Shown here: positions 26,082 through 32,217 of the stretch, piece by piece | Numbering within the stretch: the stretch's first letter is position 1 | Layout of the letters: every line of letters begins with the position of its first letter | Made by a program: the position numbers and the translations under genes | NCBI GenBank assembly: GCA_045532295.1 | Contig: JAZSFP010000010.1 | Span: 1 to 38,428, forward strand | Length of the DNA: 38,428 nt | Direction of reading: 5' to 3' | From: UBA10677 sp045532295 | Lineage (GTDB): Bacteria > Bacillota > Clostridia > Christensenellales > Pumilibacteraceae | Notes under the pieces: model-generated | Databases searched by the model: none | What the model was told of the DNA's origin: nothing | The model's input: the letters and a program-made list of their open reading frames with translations, nothing else

Positions 26082-26110
26082 ATTATAACACGCATAGTCA
26101 CAAATTGCAA
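26082..26110 (-). promoter_or_regulatory. Promoter of the AraC regulator at 26075
   Basis: On the minus strand TTGCAA (26110-26105) and TATAAT (26087-26082) are 17 bases apart. Six bases separate the -10 from the ATG, which predicts a leaderless transcript. Confidence 0.7.
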
Positions 26111-26132
26111 TCAAATTGAGCAAAAAAGGCTA

Positions 26133-26161
26133 TTGCATTGCAAAAAATTTTATGATACAAT
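26133..26161 (+). promoter_or_regulatory. Promoter of the TIM-barrel/oxidoreductase cassette
   Basis: TTGCAT at 26133-26138 and TACAAT at 26156-26161 are 17 bases apart, with an extended TGA before the -10. A dyad TTGCATTGCAA (26133-26143) overlaps the -35, and a palindrome ATTGCAAT (26104-26111) overlaps the -35 of the divergent promoter, so both could be operator sites of one regulator. Confidence 0.65.
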
Positions 26162-26191
26162 GTAAGCATAAGGCGGTTAGAGGAGCAAACA

Positions 26192-26947
26192 ATGGAAATT
26201 TCAGCGCAACTTTACACAGTAAGAGGATTTACCCAAAACGAAGAAGGCATTGCTAAAACTCTTAAAAAAATCAAAGAACTTGGTTATAATTCCGTTCAAG
26301 TATCGGGGTTTGGACAATACAGAGTGGAGTTTTTACGCGACGAACTGTTAAAAAACGAACTTTCCGTTTGCGCAACGCATACCGCTCTTGACAGAATACT
26401 GAACGATACCGACGCGGTAATTAAAGAACACAAAATGCTATCAATTCCCTTCGTCGGGCTTGGATACGCAAGGTTCGATTCTCTTAGAGCAGTTAAAGAG
26501 TTTTTAGAAAAGATAAAGGACGCTGTGGATAAAATTTACGATAACGGTCTTAAATTTTTATACCATAATCATCATTTTGAGTTCGTTATGCGCGACGGCG
26601 TAACGCCGATGCAGTATATGTTAGAGCATACTGACGCGAAAAAGTTCGGCATTTTGGCGGATACTTACTGGTTGCAGTACGCAGGCGTTAATCCCGTTAA
26701 GTTTATCGATGAGAACGCGGACAGACTTTCCGTTATTCATCTTAAAGATATGAAGGTGGATGAAGAGTTTAAGCATCGTTTTTCGGTGGTGGGCGAAGGC
26801 AATATGGACTTTGACGGCATAATTAAGTCGGCAATTAAGGCAAAAGTTCAGTTTTCCGCCGTCGAGCAGGACGATTGCTACGGCGAAGATCCGTTTGACG
26901 CGTTAGGACGGAGCAGAAAAAATATTAAAGAGAGGTTTGGTTTATGA
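26192..26947 (+). CDS. Xylose isomerase-like TIM-barrel protein (sugar isomerase/epimerase)
   Basis: A 251-residue TIM-barrel protein of the xylose isomerase-like/AP endonuclease 2 superfamily, with a typical start (ISAQLYTVRGFTQNEEGI). Metal-site-like segments are FLYHNHHFEF, ILADTYWLQYAGV, VIHLKDMK and AVEQDDCYGEDPFD. Such proteins isomerise or epimerise sugars or keto-sugar derivatives in the cytoplasm. A GAGGAG site precedes the ATG. It overlaps the next gene by four bases (ATGA) and is followed by a related TIM-barrel protein and an oxidoreductase, suggesting oxidation-linked sugar rearrangement. The exact substrate is not deducible. Confidence 0.82.
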   Translation: MEISAQLYTVRGFTQNEEGIAKTLKKIKELGYNSVQVSGFGQYRVEFLRDELLKNELSVCATHTALDRILNDTDAVIKEHKMLSIPFVGLGYARFDSLRAVKEFLEKIKDAVDKIYDNGLKFLYHNHHFEFVMRDGVTPMQYMLEHTDAKKFGILADTYWLQYAGVNPVKFIDENADRLSVIHLKDMKVDEEFKHRFSVVGEGNMDFDGIIKSAIKAKVQFSAVEQDDCYGEDPFDALGRSRKNIKERFGL

Positions 26948-27801
26948 CGAAGATTATTTTAAGCGCGTTTGCCGACGAGGCTAACGAGAAGTTGAGTGAA
27001 CAGATTAAAGCGCTACGAGAGGACAATATTTCTCATATTGAACTTCGCGGACTGGATGGCAAGAACATTTCTTCGCTGGAGTTTAGCGAGGCGGAGGAGT
27101 ACGCTAAAACGCTAAGAGAGGGTGGAATAAAAGTATGGGCTCTTGGCTCGCCCATCGGCAAAATCGGGATTAACGGCAATCACGAAGAGCATTTGAAAAA
27201 AGTGGAGCATACCGCTAAACTTTGCTCGGTGTTCGGCACGAAGAATATCCGCGCGTTTTCCTTTTTTACTTCTACGCCCGACGAAAGCGAGAGCGAAGTG
27301 TTTAAAAGGGTGGAAGAAATTCTCAATATTACCAACAAGTACGGCGTAAACTTTTGCCACGAAAACGAAAAGGACATTTACGGCGACAGAGTGGAAAGAG
27401 TGCTTAAACTCAAGGAAAAATTCCCCGAACTTAAACTCGTTTTCGACCCAGCAAACTATATTCAATGCGGAGAAAATATCCCCTTTGCGCTGGAAAAATT
27501 AAGAGATAAGACTTACTATTATCATATAAAGGACGCCACTCTTAGCGGAGAAATCGTGCCTGCCGGCGAGGGCGAAGGCAGAATTTCCGAGATAGTGGAC
27601 GGAGCGGAAGGCGAAGTAGTTTTTACGCTTGAGCCACACCTTAAAGTGTTCTCGGGATACGGTCAAATTGACAGCACTGAACTCAAAAATCGTTATACGT
27701 ATGCAACAAATCGCGACGCTTTCAAGTCTGCAGGCGACGCGCTAAAGAAGATTTTAAGAGATAAAGGATTTAAGGAAGGAGCAGGAGAGTGGACAAAATA
27801 A
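26944..27801 (+). CDS. Second xylose isomerase-like TIM-barrel protein
   Basis: A 285-residue TIM-barrel protein of the same superfamily as the preceding gene but only distantly similar. Likely metal-site segments are YGVNFCHENEKDIYGD, LVFDPANYIQC, YYYHIKDAT and FTLEPHLKVF. Its ATG overlaps the previous stop (ATGA), and its end overlaps the following GTG start by 13 bases, so the three genes are translationally coupled. Isomerase, epimerase or lyase activity on a keto-sugar is inferred from family and neighbours. Confidence 0.8.
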   Translation: MTKIILSAFADEANEKLSEQIKALREDNISHIELRGLDGKNISSLEFSEAEEYAKTLREGGIKVWALGSPIGKIGINGNHEEHLKKVEHTAKLCSVFGTKNIRAFSFFTSTPDESESEVFKRVEEILNITNKYGVNFCHENEKDIYGDRVERVLKLKEKFPELKLVFDPANYIQCGENIPFALEKLRDKTYYYHIKDATLSGEIVPAGEGEGRISEIVDGAEGEVVFTLEPHLKVFSGYGQIDSTELKNRYTYATNRDAFKSAGDALKKILRDKGFKEGAGEWTK

Positions 27802-28955
27802 GGTTTGGTATTATCGGTATAGGTAATATGGGTACGGGCTACTTGGAGCATTTTACCGCAGGCAGAATTACTAACGGCGTGGTAAGCGCGATTGCCGATA
27901 TAGTCCCTGAAAGACTGGAGAGAGCGAAAGCGAGGTTTAGCGGAGATTACGCTTGCTATAATAGTGGCGAGGAACTTATTGAAAAGGCAGAGGTTGACGC
28001 GGTTATCGTTACCGTACCGCACTACTCCCACCCACCCCTTGCGATTAAGGCTTTTGAAAAGGGGCTAAGCGTTATTTGCGATAAGCCTGCCGGCGTTTAC
28101 ACTAAGCAAGTAAAAGAGATGAACGAGGTAGCGAGAAAGAGCGGTAAACTTTTCACGATGATGTACAATCAGCGTACTAATCCGCTTTATAAGAAGATGC
28201 GCGAGATTATTCAAAGCGGAGAACTTGGCTCGCTCCGTAGAGTTAACTGGATAATAACCAACTGGTTCCGTTCGCAGTTTTACTACGACTCGGGTTCGTG
28301 GCGCGCTACTTGGAAAGGCGAGGGCGGTGGCGTACTTATGAACCAAAGCCCACACCAACTCGACCTTTTGCAGTGGATTTGCGGTATGCCCACTTCAGTG
28401 CGCGCGTTCTGTCATTTTGGAAAGTGGCATAATATGGAAACGGAAGACGACGTTACGGCGTACCTTGAATTCCCAAACGGCGCGACGGGAGCGTTTATAA
28501 CGACGACGGCGGACGCGCCCGGCTCGAATAGGCTGGAGATAACTTGCTCAAAAGGTAGGCTCGTTTGCGAAAAGGACAAACTCGTCGTAACGAGGCTCGA
28601 TAGCGATATAGAAGAGTTTATCAAGACTTCGCAAAACGGGTTCGCCCTTCCTAAAATTAGCGAAGAAGTAATAAATATCGAGGGCGACAATCCTCAACAC
28701 GTGGGAATTATCAACAACTTCGCTAACGCTTTGCTGGGAATAGAGGAACTTTATGTGAACGGCGAAGAGGGTATTAACTGCGTAGAACTTATAAACGCAA
28801 TGCTCCTCTCCACTTGGGAAAACGCAACCGTTACTTTACCCGTTGACGACGAGCATTACTACGCTGAACTTCAAAAGCGAGTGGCAAGTTCGCTCGACAA
28901 GGATACCGAGGATAAACTAATCGACAACTCTTCCTCGTTTGGAGGAACTAAATAA
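27789..28955 (+). CDS. Gfo/Idh/MocA-family oxidoreductase
   Basis: A 388-residue NAD(P)-dependent sugar dehydrogenase-like protein. The Rossmann motif GIIGIGNMGTG lies at the N-terminus, CDKPAGVYTKQ is a variant of the EKP signature, and MNQSPHQLDLLQWICG carries the His-x-x-Asp catalytic region of the C-terminal alpha/beta domain. The GTG start at 27789 is preceded by GGAGCAGGAG; there is no upstream ATG that preserves the Rossmann start. It completes a three-gene cassette with two TIM-barrel isomerases, as seen in inositol-type and 3-keto-sugar pathways. The substrate is inferred only as a polyol or sugar. Confidence 0.9.
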   Translation: MDKIRFGIIGIGNMGTGYLEHFTAGRITNGVVSAIADIVPERLERAKARFSGDYACYNSGEELIEKAEVDAVIVTVPHYSHPPLAIKAFEKGLSVICDKPAGVYTKQVKEMNEVARKSGKLFTMMYNQRTNPLYKKMREIIQSGELGSLRRVNWIITNWFRSQFYYDSGSWRATWKGEGGGVLMNQSPHQLDLLQWICGMPTSVRAFCHFGKWHNMETEDDVTAYLEFPNGATGAFITTTADAPGSNRLEITCSKGRLVCEKDKLVVTRLDSDIEEFIKTSQNGFALPKISEEVINIEGDNPQHVGIINNFANALLGIEELYVNGEEGINCVELINAMLLSTWENATVTLPVDDEHYYAELQKRVASSLDKDTEDKLIDNSSSFGGTK

Positions 28956-28956
28956 A

Positions 28957-28999
28957 AAGAAAAAGGCTTTTCCTTTTTGGAAGAGCCTTTATTTTAGTT
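28957..28999. terminator. Terminator between convergent oxidoreductase and RNA ligase genes
   Basis: AAAGGCT..TTCC pairs with GGAA..AGCCTTT around a T-rich loop, with an A-run before and T-rich sequence after. It serves the plus-strand cassette. It overlaps the last codons of the convergent RNA ligase gene (stop at 28989), so use on the minus strand is less certain. Confidence 0.7.
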
Positions 29000-29738
29000 T
29001 GTTTGGAATTATCGGTTTTCTTAGCCAGTTTTCCGCTGAGGGCTGAATATAACTGTCGCGCACGAACTTCATACGCTCCCGTACTACGCCCTCTTCTTCG
29101 ACCTTAATATAAAGCCCTTCCATAAGGGGCGAGGGGTCTGTTTCGTCGAGGGCTTTTGCGTAGTCAAGACCGAGTGAGAGGCAAGTTTTTTGCAGGTTTA
29201 ATAGGTGATTTTCGGTAATGAACGCCGAGTTTTTTAGGAAAGAGAGGATATGCTTTTTGCTCTCGCCCTTGCCCTCGTAAAGAAGAGGAACGCTAAGAAC
29301 GGACGAGCCGAAGAGCATTTTTCGTCTTGATGGAGTATCGAGGAAAACGCCTCGCTCTTTATCGTAAATATCAAACTCAAGAAAGAGAGAGGGCAACGCG
29401 TCGTAGTAAACCTTGTGCTTAGCGTATAGCCACTCGCCAAAGAGGATAAACCGCTCGCCTAAAATGGAGTAAAGTTCGTCCCGCTTTTCCGCGCCCTCGC
29501 GCTTAAAAAGTTCGTAGTGGCGTTCCCTTGCTCCGCCCGTAAGATAATGCCCACGGCTCTGAAGACGCAGTTCACCGTTTTTAAAGGAAATTCCCGCGTT
29601 CGCGCCGTCAACTTTTTCTTCTATAACGATATTTTTTCCTAAAAGCGAAGAAAATTTAATCCGCTCTTGCGCGTCTCCCGACTGTAAACGCGACTGTTCA
29701 AGGTGCATCGTCTTTGGATATTTAAACATTTTTTCCAT
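28989..29738 (-). CDS. RNA ligase, Rnl2-type nucleotidyltransferase
   Basis: A 249-residue protein with the covalent nucleotidyltransferase signature: motif I EEKVDGANAG with the AMP-accepting Lys42, motif III FILFGEWLYAKH, FLEFDIYDKE (motif IIIa-like), motif IV MEGLYIKVEEEG and motif V ERMKFVRDSY. This is the pattern of T4 Rnl2-like RNA ligases, which seal 3'-OH/5'-phosphate RNA breaks. Only the catalytic domain with a short tail is present; no recognisable C-terminal helical domain of full-length Rnl2. No partner end-processing enzyme is adjacent. The promoter TATAAT ends six bases before the ATG and no ribosome binding site is visible, so a leaderless transcript is predicted. A second Met at residue 4 is a possible alternative start. 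Confidence 0.85.
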   Translation of the reverse strand: MEKMFKYPKTMHLEQSRLQSGDAQERIKFSSLLGKNIVIEEKVDGANAGISFKNGELRLQSRGHYLTGGARERHYELFKREGAEKRDELYSILGERFILFGEWLYAKHKVYYDALPSLFLEFDIYDKERGVFLDTPSRRKMLFGSSVLSVPLLYEGKGESKKHILSFLKNSAFITENHLLNLQKTCLSLGLDYAKALDETDPSPLMEGLYIKVEEEGVVRERMKFVRDSYIQPSAENWLRKPIIPNKLK

Positions 29739-29744
29739 AATTTT

Positions 29745-29773
29745 ATTATACTCTCTGCCCTCGCAAAAGTCAA
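29745..29773 (-). promoter_or_regulatory. Promoter of the RNA ligase gene
   Basis: On the minus strand TTGACT (29773-29768) and TATAAT (29750-29745) are exactly 17 bases apart. Six bases lie between the -10 and the ATG. Confidence 0.78.
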
Positions 29774-29826
29774 TTAAAGAATAACGCTTGGCTTTTTTCT
29801 TTTAAAATAATGGGAAATGAAAACGA

Positions 29827-29852
29827 ATTACTGACAGACTGTTGTCAGTAAT
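29827..29852. repeat. Perfect 10-base inverted repeat
   Basis: ATTACTGACA (29827-29836) and TGTCAGTAAT (29843-29852) flank a six-base loop. It could be an operator dyad upstream of the RNA ligase promoter or an RNA hairpin; no T-run follows. Confidence 0.7.
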
Positions 29853-29954
29853 TATATGATATTATGCGAGTGAAGATGGGGATAGAGGGGCGGTTTTTCG
29901 CAAGGAAGGGGCAAAAAATCGTAGGTTAAGTTACGGGCAAAACGGGGTGCGTTC

Positions 29955-29998
29955 CGTAACGAAACCGTAACGAAACTGTAACGAGTTCGTAACGGGTT
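29955..29998. repeat. Four tandem 11-base units
   Basis: Four consecutive units of the pattern CGTAACGAAAC (29955-29965, 29966-29976, 29977-29987, 29988-29998), the first two identical and the others diverging at a few positions. No gene occupies this stretch. Confidence 0.8.
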
Positions 29999-30029
29999 TG
30001 TGGACGAGCCGTCGACAAAGCGTCAACAC

Positions 30030-30074
30030 AGGATAGGATAGGTAAGGATAGGATAGGTTAGGATAGTATAGAGA
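30030..30074. repeat. GGATA-rich 15-base tandem repeat
   Basis: Units AGGATAGGATAGGTA (30030-30044), AGGATAGGATAGGTT (30045-30059) and a degenerate third copy (30060-30074). A purine-rich GAGA tract follows to about 30099. Confidence 0.75.
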
Positions 30075-30110
30075 GAGGAAAGAGAGAGGGGAAGAGAGGC
30101 GCGCGCCCCG

Positions 30111-30286
30111 CTCTCTCGTTACGCGTAAAGAACGCCTATACTCTCGTATTGCTACGGCGCGACGGTAAACACCCCGTGGGTGCGCGAACTTCCGCCCCCA
30201 CGCGCAACAAAGAAAGGGATTGTCCACCCACTTCCTCGTTGCGCGTAATTACCGCCTATGCTCTCACTTTGCTACGGCGCGACGGT
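30111..30286. repeat. Imperfect 56-base direct repeat with 120-base period and internal inverted repeats
   Basis: Copies at 30111-30166 and 30231-30286 match at 46 of 56 positions by hand count; the final 17 bases are identical (GCTACGGCGCGACGGT and the base before). Between them lie CGTGGG/CCCACG and a perfect ACGCGCAAC (30200-30208) / GTTGCGCGT (30238-30246) inverted repeat, suggesting a structured element. An ORF on the minus strand across it has no ribosome binding site or family resemblance. The whole 29739-30394 gap otherwise holds only the RNA ligase and his promoters. Confidence 0.65.
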
Positions 30287-30334
30287 GCCCCTCACGGCAG
30301 TGAGAAATAATTTCATAAAAGTACGCTAAAACAG

Positions 30335-30371
30335 TTGACTTTAACGCTTTAGTATGGTAAACTGATAAAGC
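30335..30371 (+). promoter_or_regulatory. Promoter and operator candidate of the his operon
   Basis: TTGACT at 30335-30340 and TAAACT at 30358-30363 are 17 bases apart, with an extended TGG before the -10. An inverted repeat GCTTTA (30346-30351) / TAAAGC (30366-30371) with partial inner symmetry (AGT/ACT) brackets the -10, a natural repressor position. The leader of about 25 bases is too short for a T-box. Confidence 0.65.
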
Positions 30372-30394
30372 AAAATTGAAACGGAGAGGAAATT

Positions 30395-30685
30395 ATGGAA
30401 AAATTTTCTATTCAAAAGTACGACGAATTATTCGAGGCAATCCTGCTTTTAGAGAGCGTAGAGGAGTGTCGTGGTTTTTTCGAGGACCTTTGCACGATAA
30501 AGGAACTTGAGGATTTGAGTCAGCGCCTTGCGGTAGCGAAACTCTTATCGGAGAAGAAGAACTACAACGAGATAATAGCGCTTACCGGGGCGAGCACTGC
30601 GACGATATCGAGGGTTAACAAGTGTCTTAACTACGGCAAGGGCGGATACGGACTAATAATCAAGAGAGGACAGAGCAATGATTGA
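30395..30685 (+). CDS. YerC/YecD family TrpR-like regulator, probable his repressor
   Basis: A 96-residue protein of the TrpR superfamily YerC/YecD group: helical, with LCTIKELEDLSQRLAVAKLL and the DNA-binding ALTGASTATISRVNKCLNYG helix-turn-helix. Members located at the head of his operons have been proposed as histidine-responsive repressors (HisR). The gene starts the his operon and overlaps hisZ by eight bases. AGAGGA precedes the ATG. The dyad at 30346-30371 is the obvious autoregulatory target. The role is inferred from family and position. Confidence 0.85.
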   Translation: MEKFSIQKYDELFEAILLLESVEECRGFFEDLCTIKELEDLSQRLAVAKLLSEKKNYNEIIALTGASTATISRVNKCLNYGKGGYGLIIKRGQSND

Positions 30686-31577
30686 TTTAAGCGTACTATC
30701 GAGAGAAGAACTCATCACGCTATCGCTCCGCGCGCTATACAGCAAGAGCGGATACGCGCAGTACAAGATGAGCAAGTTTGAAGAATACGACCTTTACGCT
30801 CGCAACAAGAGTTTTTTGACGAGCGAAAGCGTAATAACCTTTACGGACACGGACGGCAGACTTTTAGCGCTCAAGCCCGACGTAACCTTATCCATCGTAA
30901 AGAACGGCAGGGACGGACGGGAAGACAAGGTTTACTATAACGAGAACGTGTACCGCCCCGACAAAGGCACGAAGACTTTCAAAGAGATAATGCAAACGGG
31001 ACTTGAACTCATAGGCGAGGTAGGGGAAAAGCAGATAGCCGAAGTGCTTACCCTTGCTTGCCAAAGTTTAGAGATAATTTCCCCCGACAGCGTGTTAGAA
31101 CTTTCTCACCTTGATTTTGTGGACGGCGTGCTTAAAAGCCTTGCTCTTAACGAGGTGGCAATCAAGGAAGTAAAGAAGGCGCTCTCGCAAAAGAACGGGG
31201 CGAGCGTTATGGCTTTAGCCAAGCGCGAGGGAATAGACGCGGAAAAACTGTGCGCGCTCGTATCCCTTTACGGCAAGGCGGAAGAAGTCGTGGAAAAACT
31301 TGCGCTCTTTGAGTGCGAGCAAACGCAAAAGTCAATTGCCGAGATAAAGAGCGTAGTGAAAAGGCTTAAAGAGAGCGGAGTAAGTGAGAAAATCGTAATA
31401 GACTTTTCGCTCACGAGCAACGGAAATTACTACAACGGTTTTGCTTTTCGCGGATTTATCGAGGGCGTACCCACCTCGGTTTTAGCAGGCGGACAGTACG
31501 ATAACTTGATGAAAAAGATGAAAAGGGGCGCTCGCGCAATCGGGTTTGCGGTGTACCTTGACGAGATAGGCAGGTGA
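30678..31577 (+). CDS. hisZ: ATP phosphoribosyltransferase regulatory subunit
   Basis: HisZ is a catalytically inactive histidyl-tRNA synthetase paralogue that activates short-form HisG, the first histidine-biosynthesis enzyme. The 299-residue protein shows the class II synthetase-like core: FTDTDGRLLALKPDVTLSIVKN (motif 2 region), KEIMQTGLELIGE, and the C-terminal GGQYDNLMKKMKRGARAIGFAVYL. It is shorter than the roughly 390 residues of classical HisZ, with a compact end and no anticodon-binding-like domain. It directly precedes the short hisG, as expected for a functional pair, with a four-base gap. Confidence 0.9.
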   Translation: MIDLSVLSREELITLSLRALYSKSGYAQYKMSKFEEYDLYARNKSFLTSESVITFTDTDGRLLALKPDVTLSIVKNGRDGREDKVYYNENVYRPDKGTKTFKEIMQTGLELIGEVGEKQIAEVLTLACQSLEIISPDSVLELSHLDFVDGVLKSLALNEVAIKEVKKALSQKNGASVMALAKREGIDAEKLCALVSLYGKAEEVVEKLALFECEQTQKSIAEIKSVVKRLKESGVSEKIVIDFSLTSNGNYYNGFAFRGFIEGVPTSVLAGGQYDNLMKKMKRGARAIGFAVYLDEIGR

Positions 31578-31581
31578 TAAA

Positions 31582-32217
31582 ATGACTAAATTTTTAAATG
31601 TAGCCTTGCCCAAAGGACGACTTGGCGAAAAAGTTTACGCTATGTTTGAAAAAGCGGGCTTTGAGTGTCCGTCCATTAGGGAAGAGAGCAGAAAACTCAT
31701 ATTTGAAAACGAGGAAGTGGGCGTAAGATACTTCTGGGTTAAGCCCTCCGACGTAACCGTTTACGTGGAGCGTGGCGCGGCGGATATAGGCGTAGCAGGA
31801 AAGGACATTTTGCTCGAGTACGCTCCCGACGTGTACGAACTTGCCGACCTTAAAACGGGCAAATGCAGAATGGCGGTAGCGTCGAAAAAGGGGTTCGTGG
31901 ACGATAGAAGTAGAACGCTCAAGGTTGCTACGAAGTTTACCAACATTGCCAAGAGTTATTATGGTAGCATCGGAAGAGACATTGACGTAATCCACCTTAA
32001 CGGTTCGATAGAGATTGCGCCTATTCTGGGGCTTTCGGACGTAATCGTGGATATCGTGGAGACGGGAGCAACGCTCAAGGAAAACGACCTCGAGGTTTTT
32101 GAAGAAATAGTGGACATTAGCGCTCGACTTATTGCAAACAAGTCAAGTTTTAAGTTCAAGAGCGAGAAGATAGAGAAAATCGTGGCGTCACTTATCAGCC
32201 AAACGGAGAAATTATGA
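31582..32217 (+). CDS. hisG: ATP phosphoribosyltransferase, short form
   Basis: HisG joins ATP and PRPP to give phosphoribosyl-ATP, the committed step of histidine synthesis. The 211-residue protein begins LNVALPKGRLGEKVYAMFEK, contains AADIGVAGKDILLE and the PRPP-binding segment DVIVDIVETGATLKENDLEV. It lacks the C-terminal ACT-like regulatory domain of long HisG, so it needs HisZ encoded just upstream. It overlaps hisD by four bases (ATGA). Feedback inhibition by histidine would act through the HisZ complex. Confidence 0.96.
   Translation: MTKFLNVALPKGRLGEKVYAMFEKAGFECPSIREESRKLIFENEEVGVRYFWVKPSDVTVYVERGAADIGVAGKDILLEYAPDVYELADLKTGKCRMAVASKKGFVDDRSRTLKVATKFTNIAKSYYGSIGRDIDVIHLNGSIEIAPILGLSDVIVDIVETGATLKENDLEVFEEIVDISARLIANKSSFKFKSEKIEKIVASLISQTEKL

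Noticed and set aside
29931..30227. 98-codon minus-strand ORF in the repeat-rich gap
   Set aside because: It runs through tandem repeats, has no ribosome binding site, and its composition follows the repeats; treated as noncoding.
30030..30286. Possible CRISPR array
   Set aside because: Repeat spacing and unit lengths are irregular, the units are tandem or 120 bases apart without unique spacers, and no cas genes are present.
30340..30394. T-box or other riboswitch before the his operon
   Set aside because: The predicted leader is about 25 bases and holds no specifier or antiterminator.
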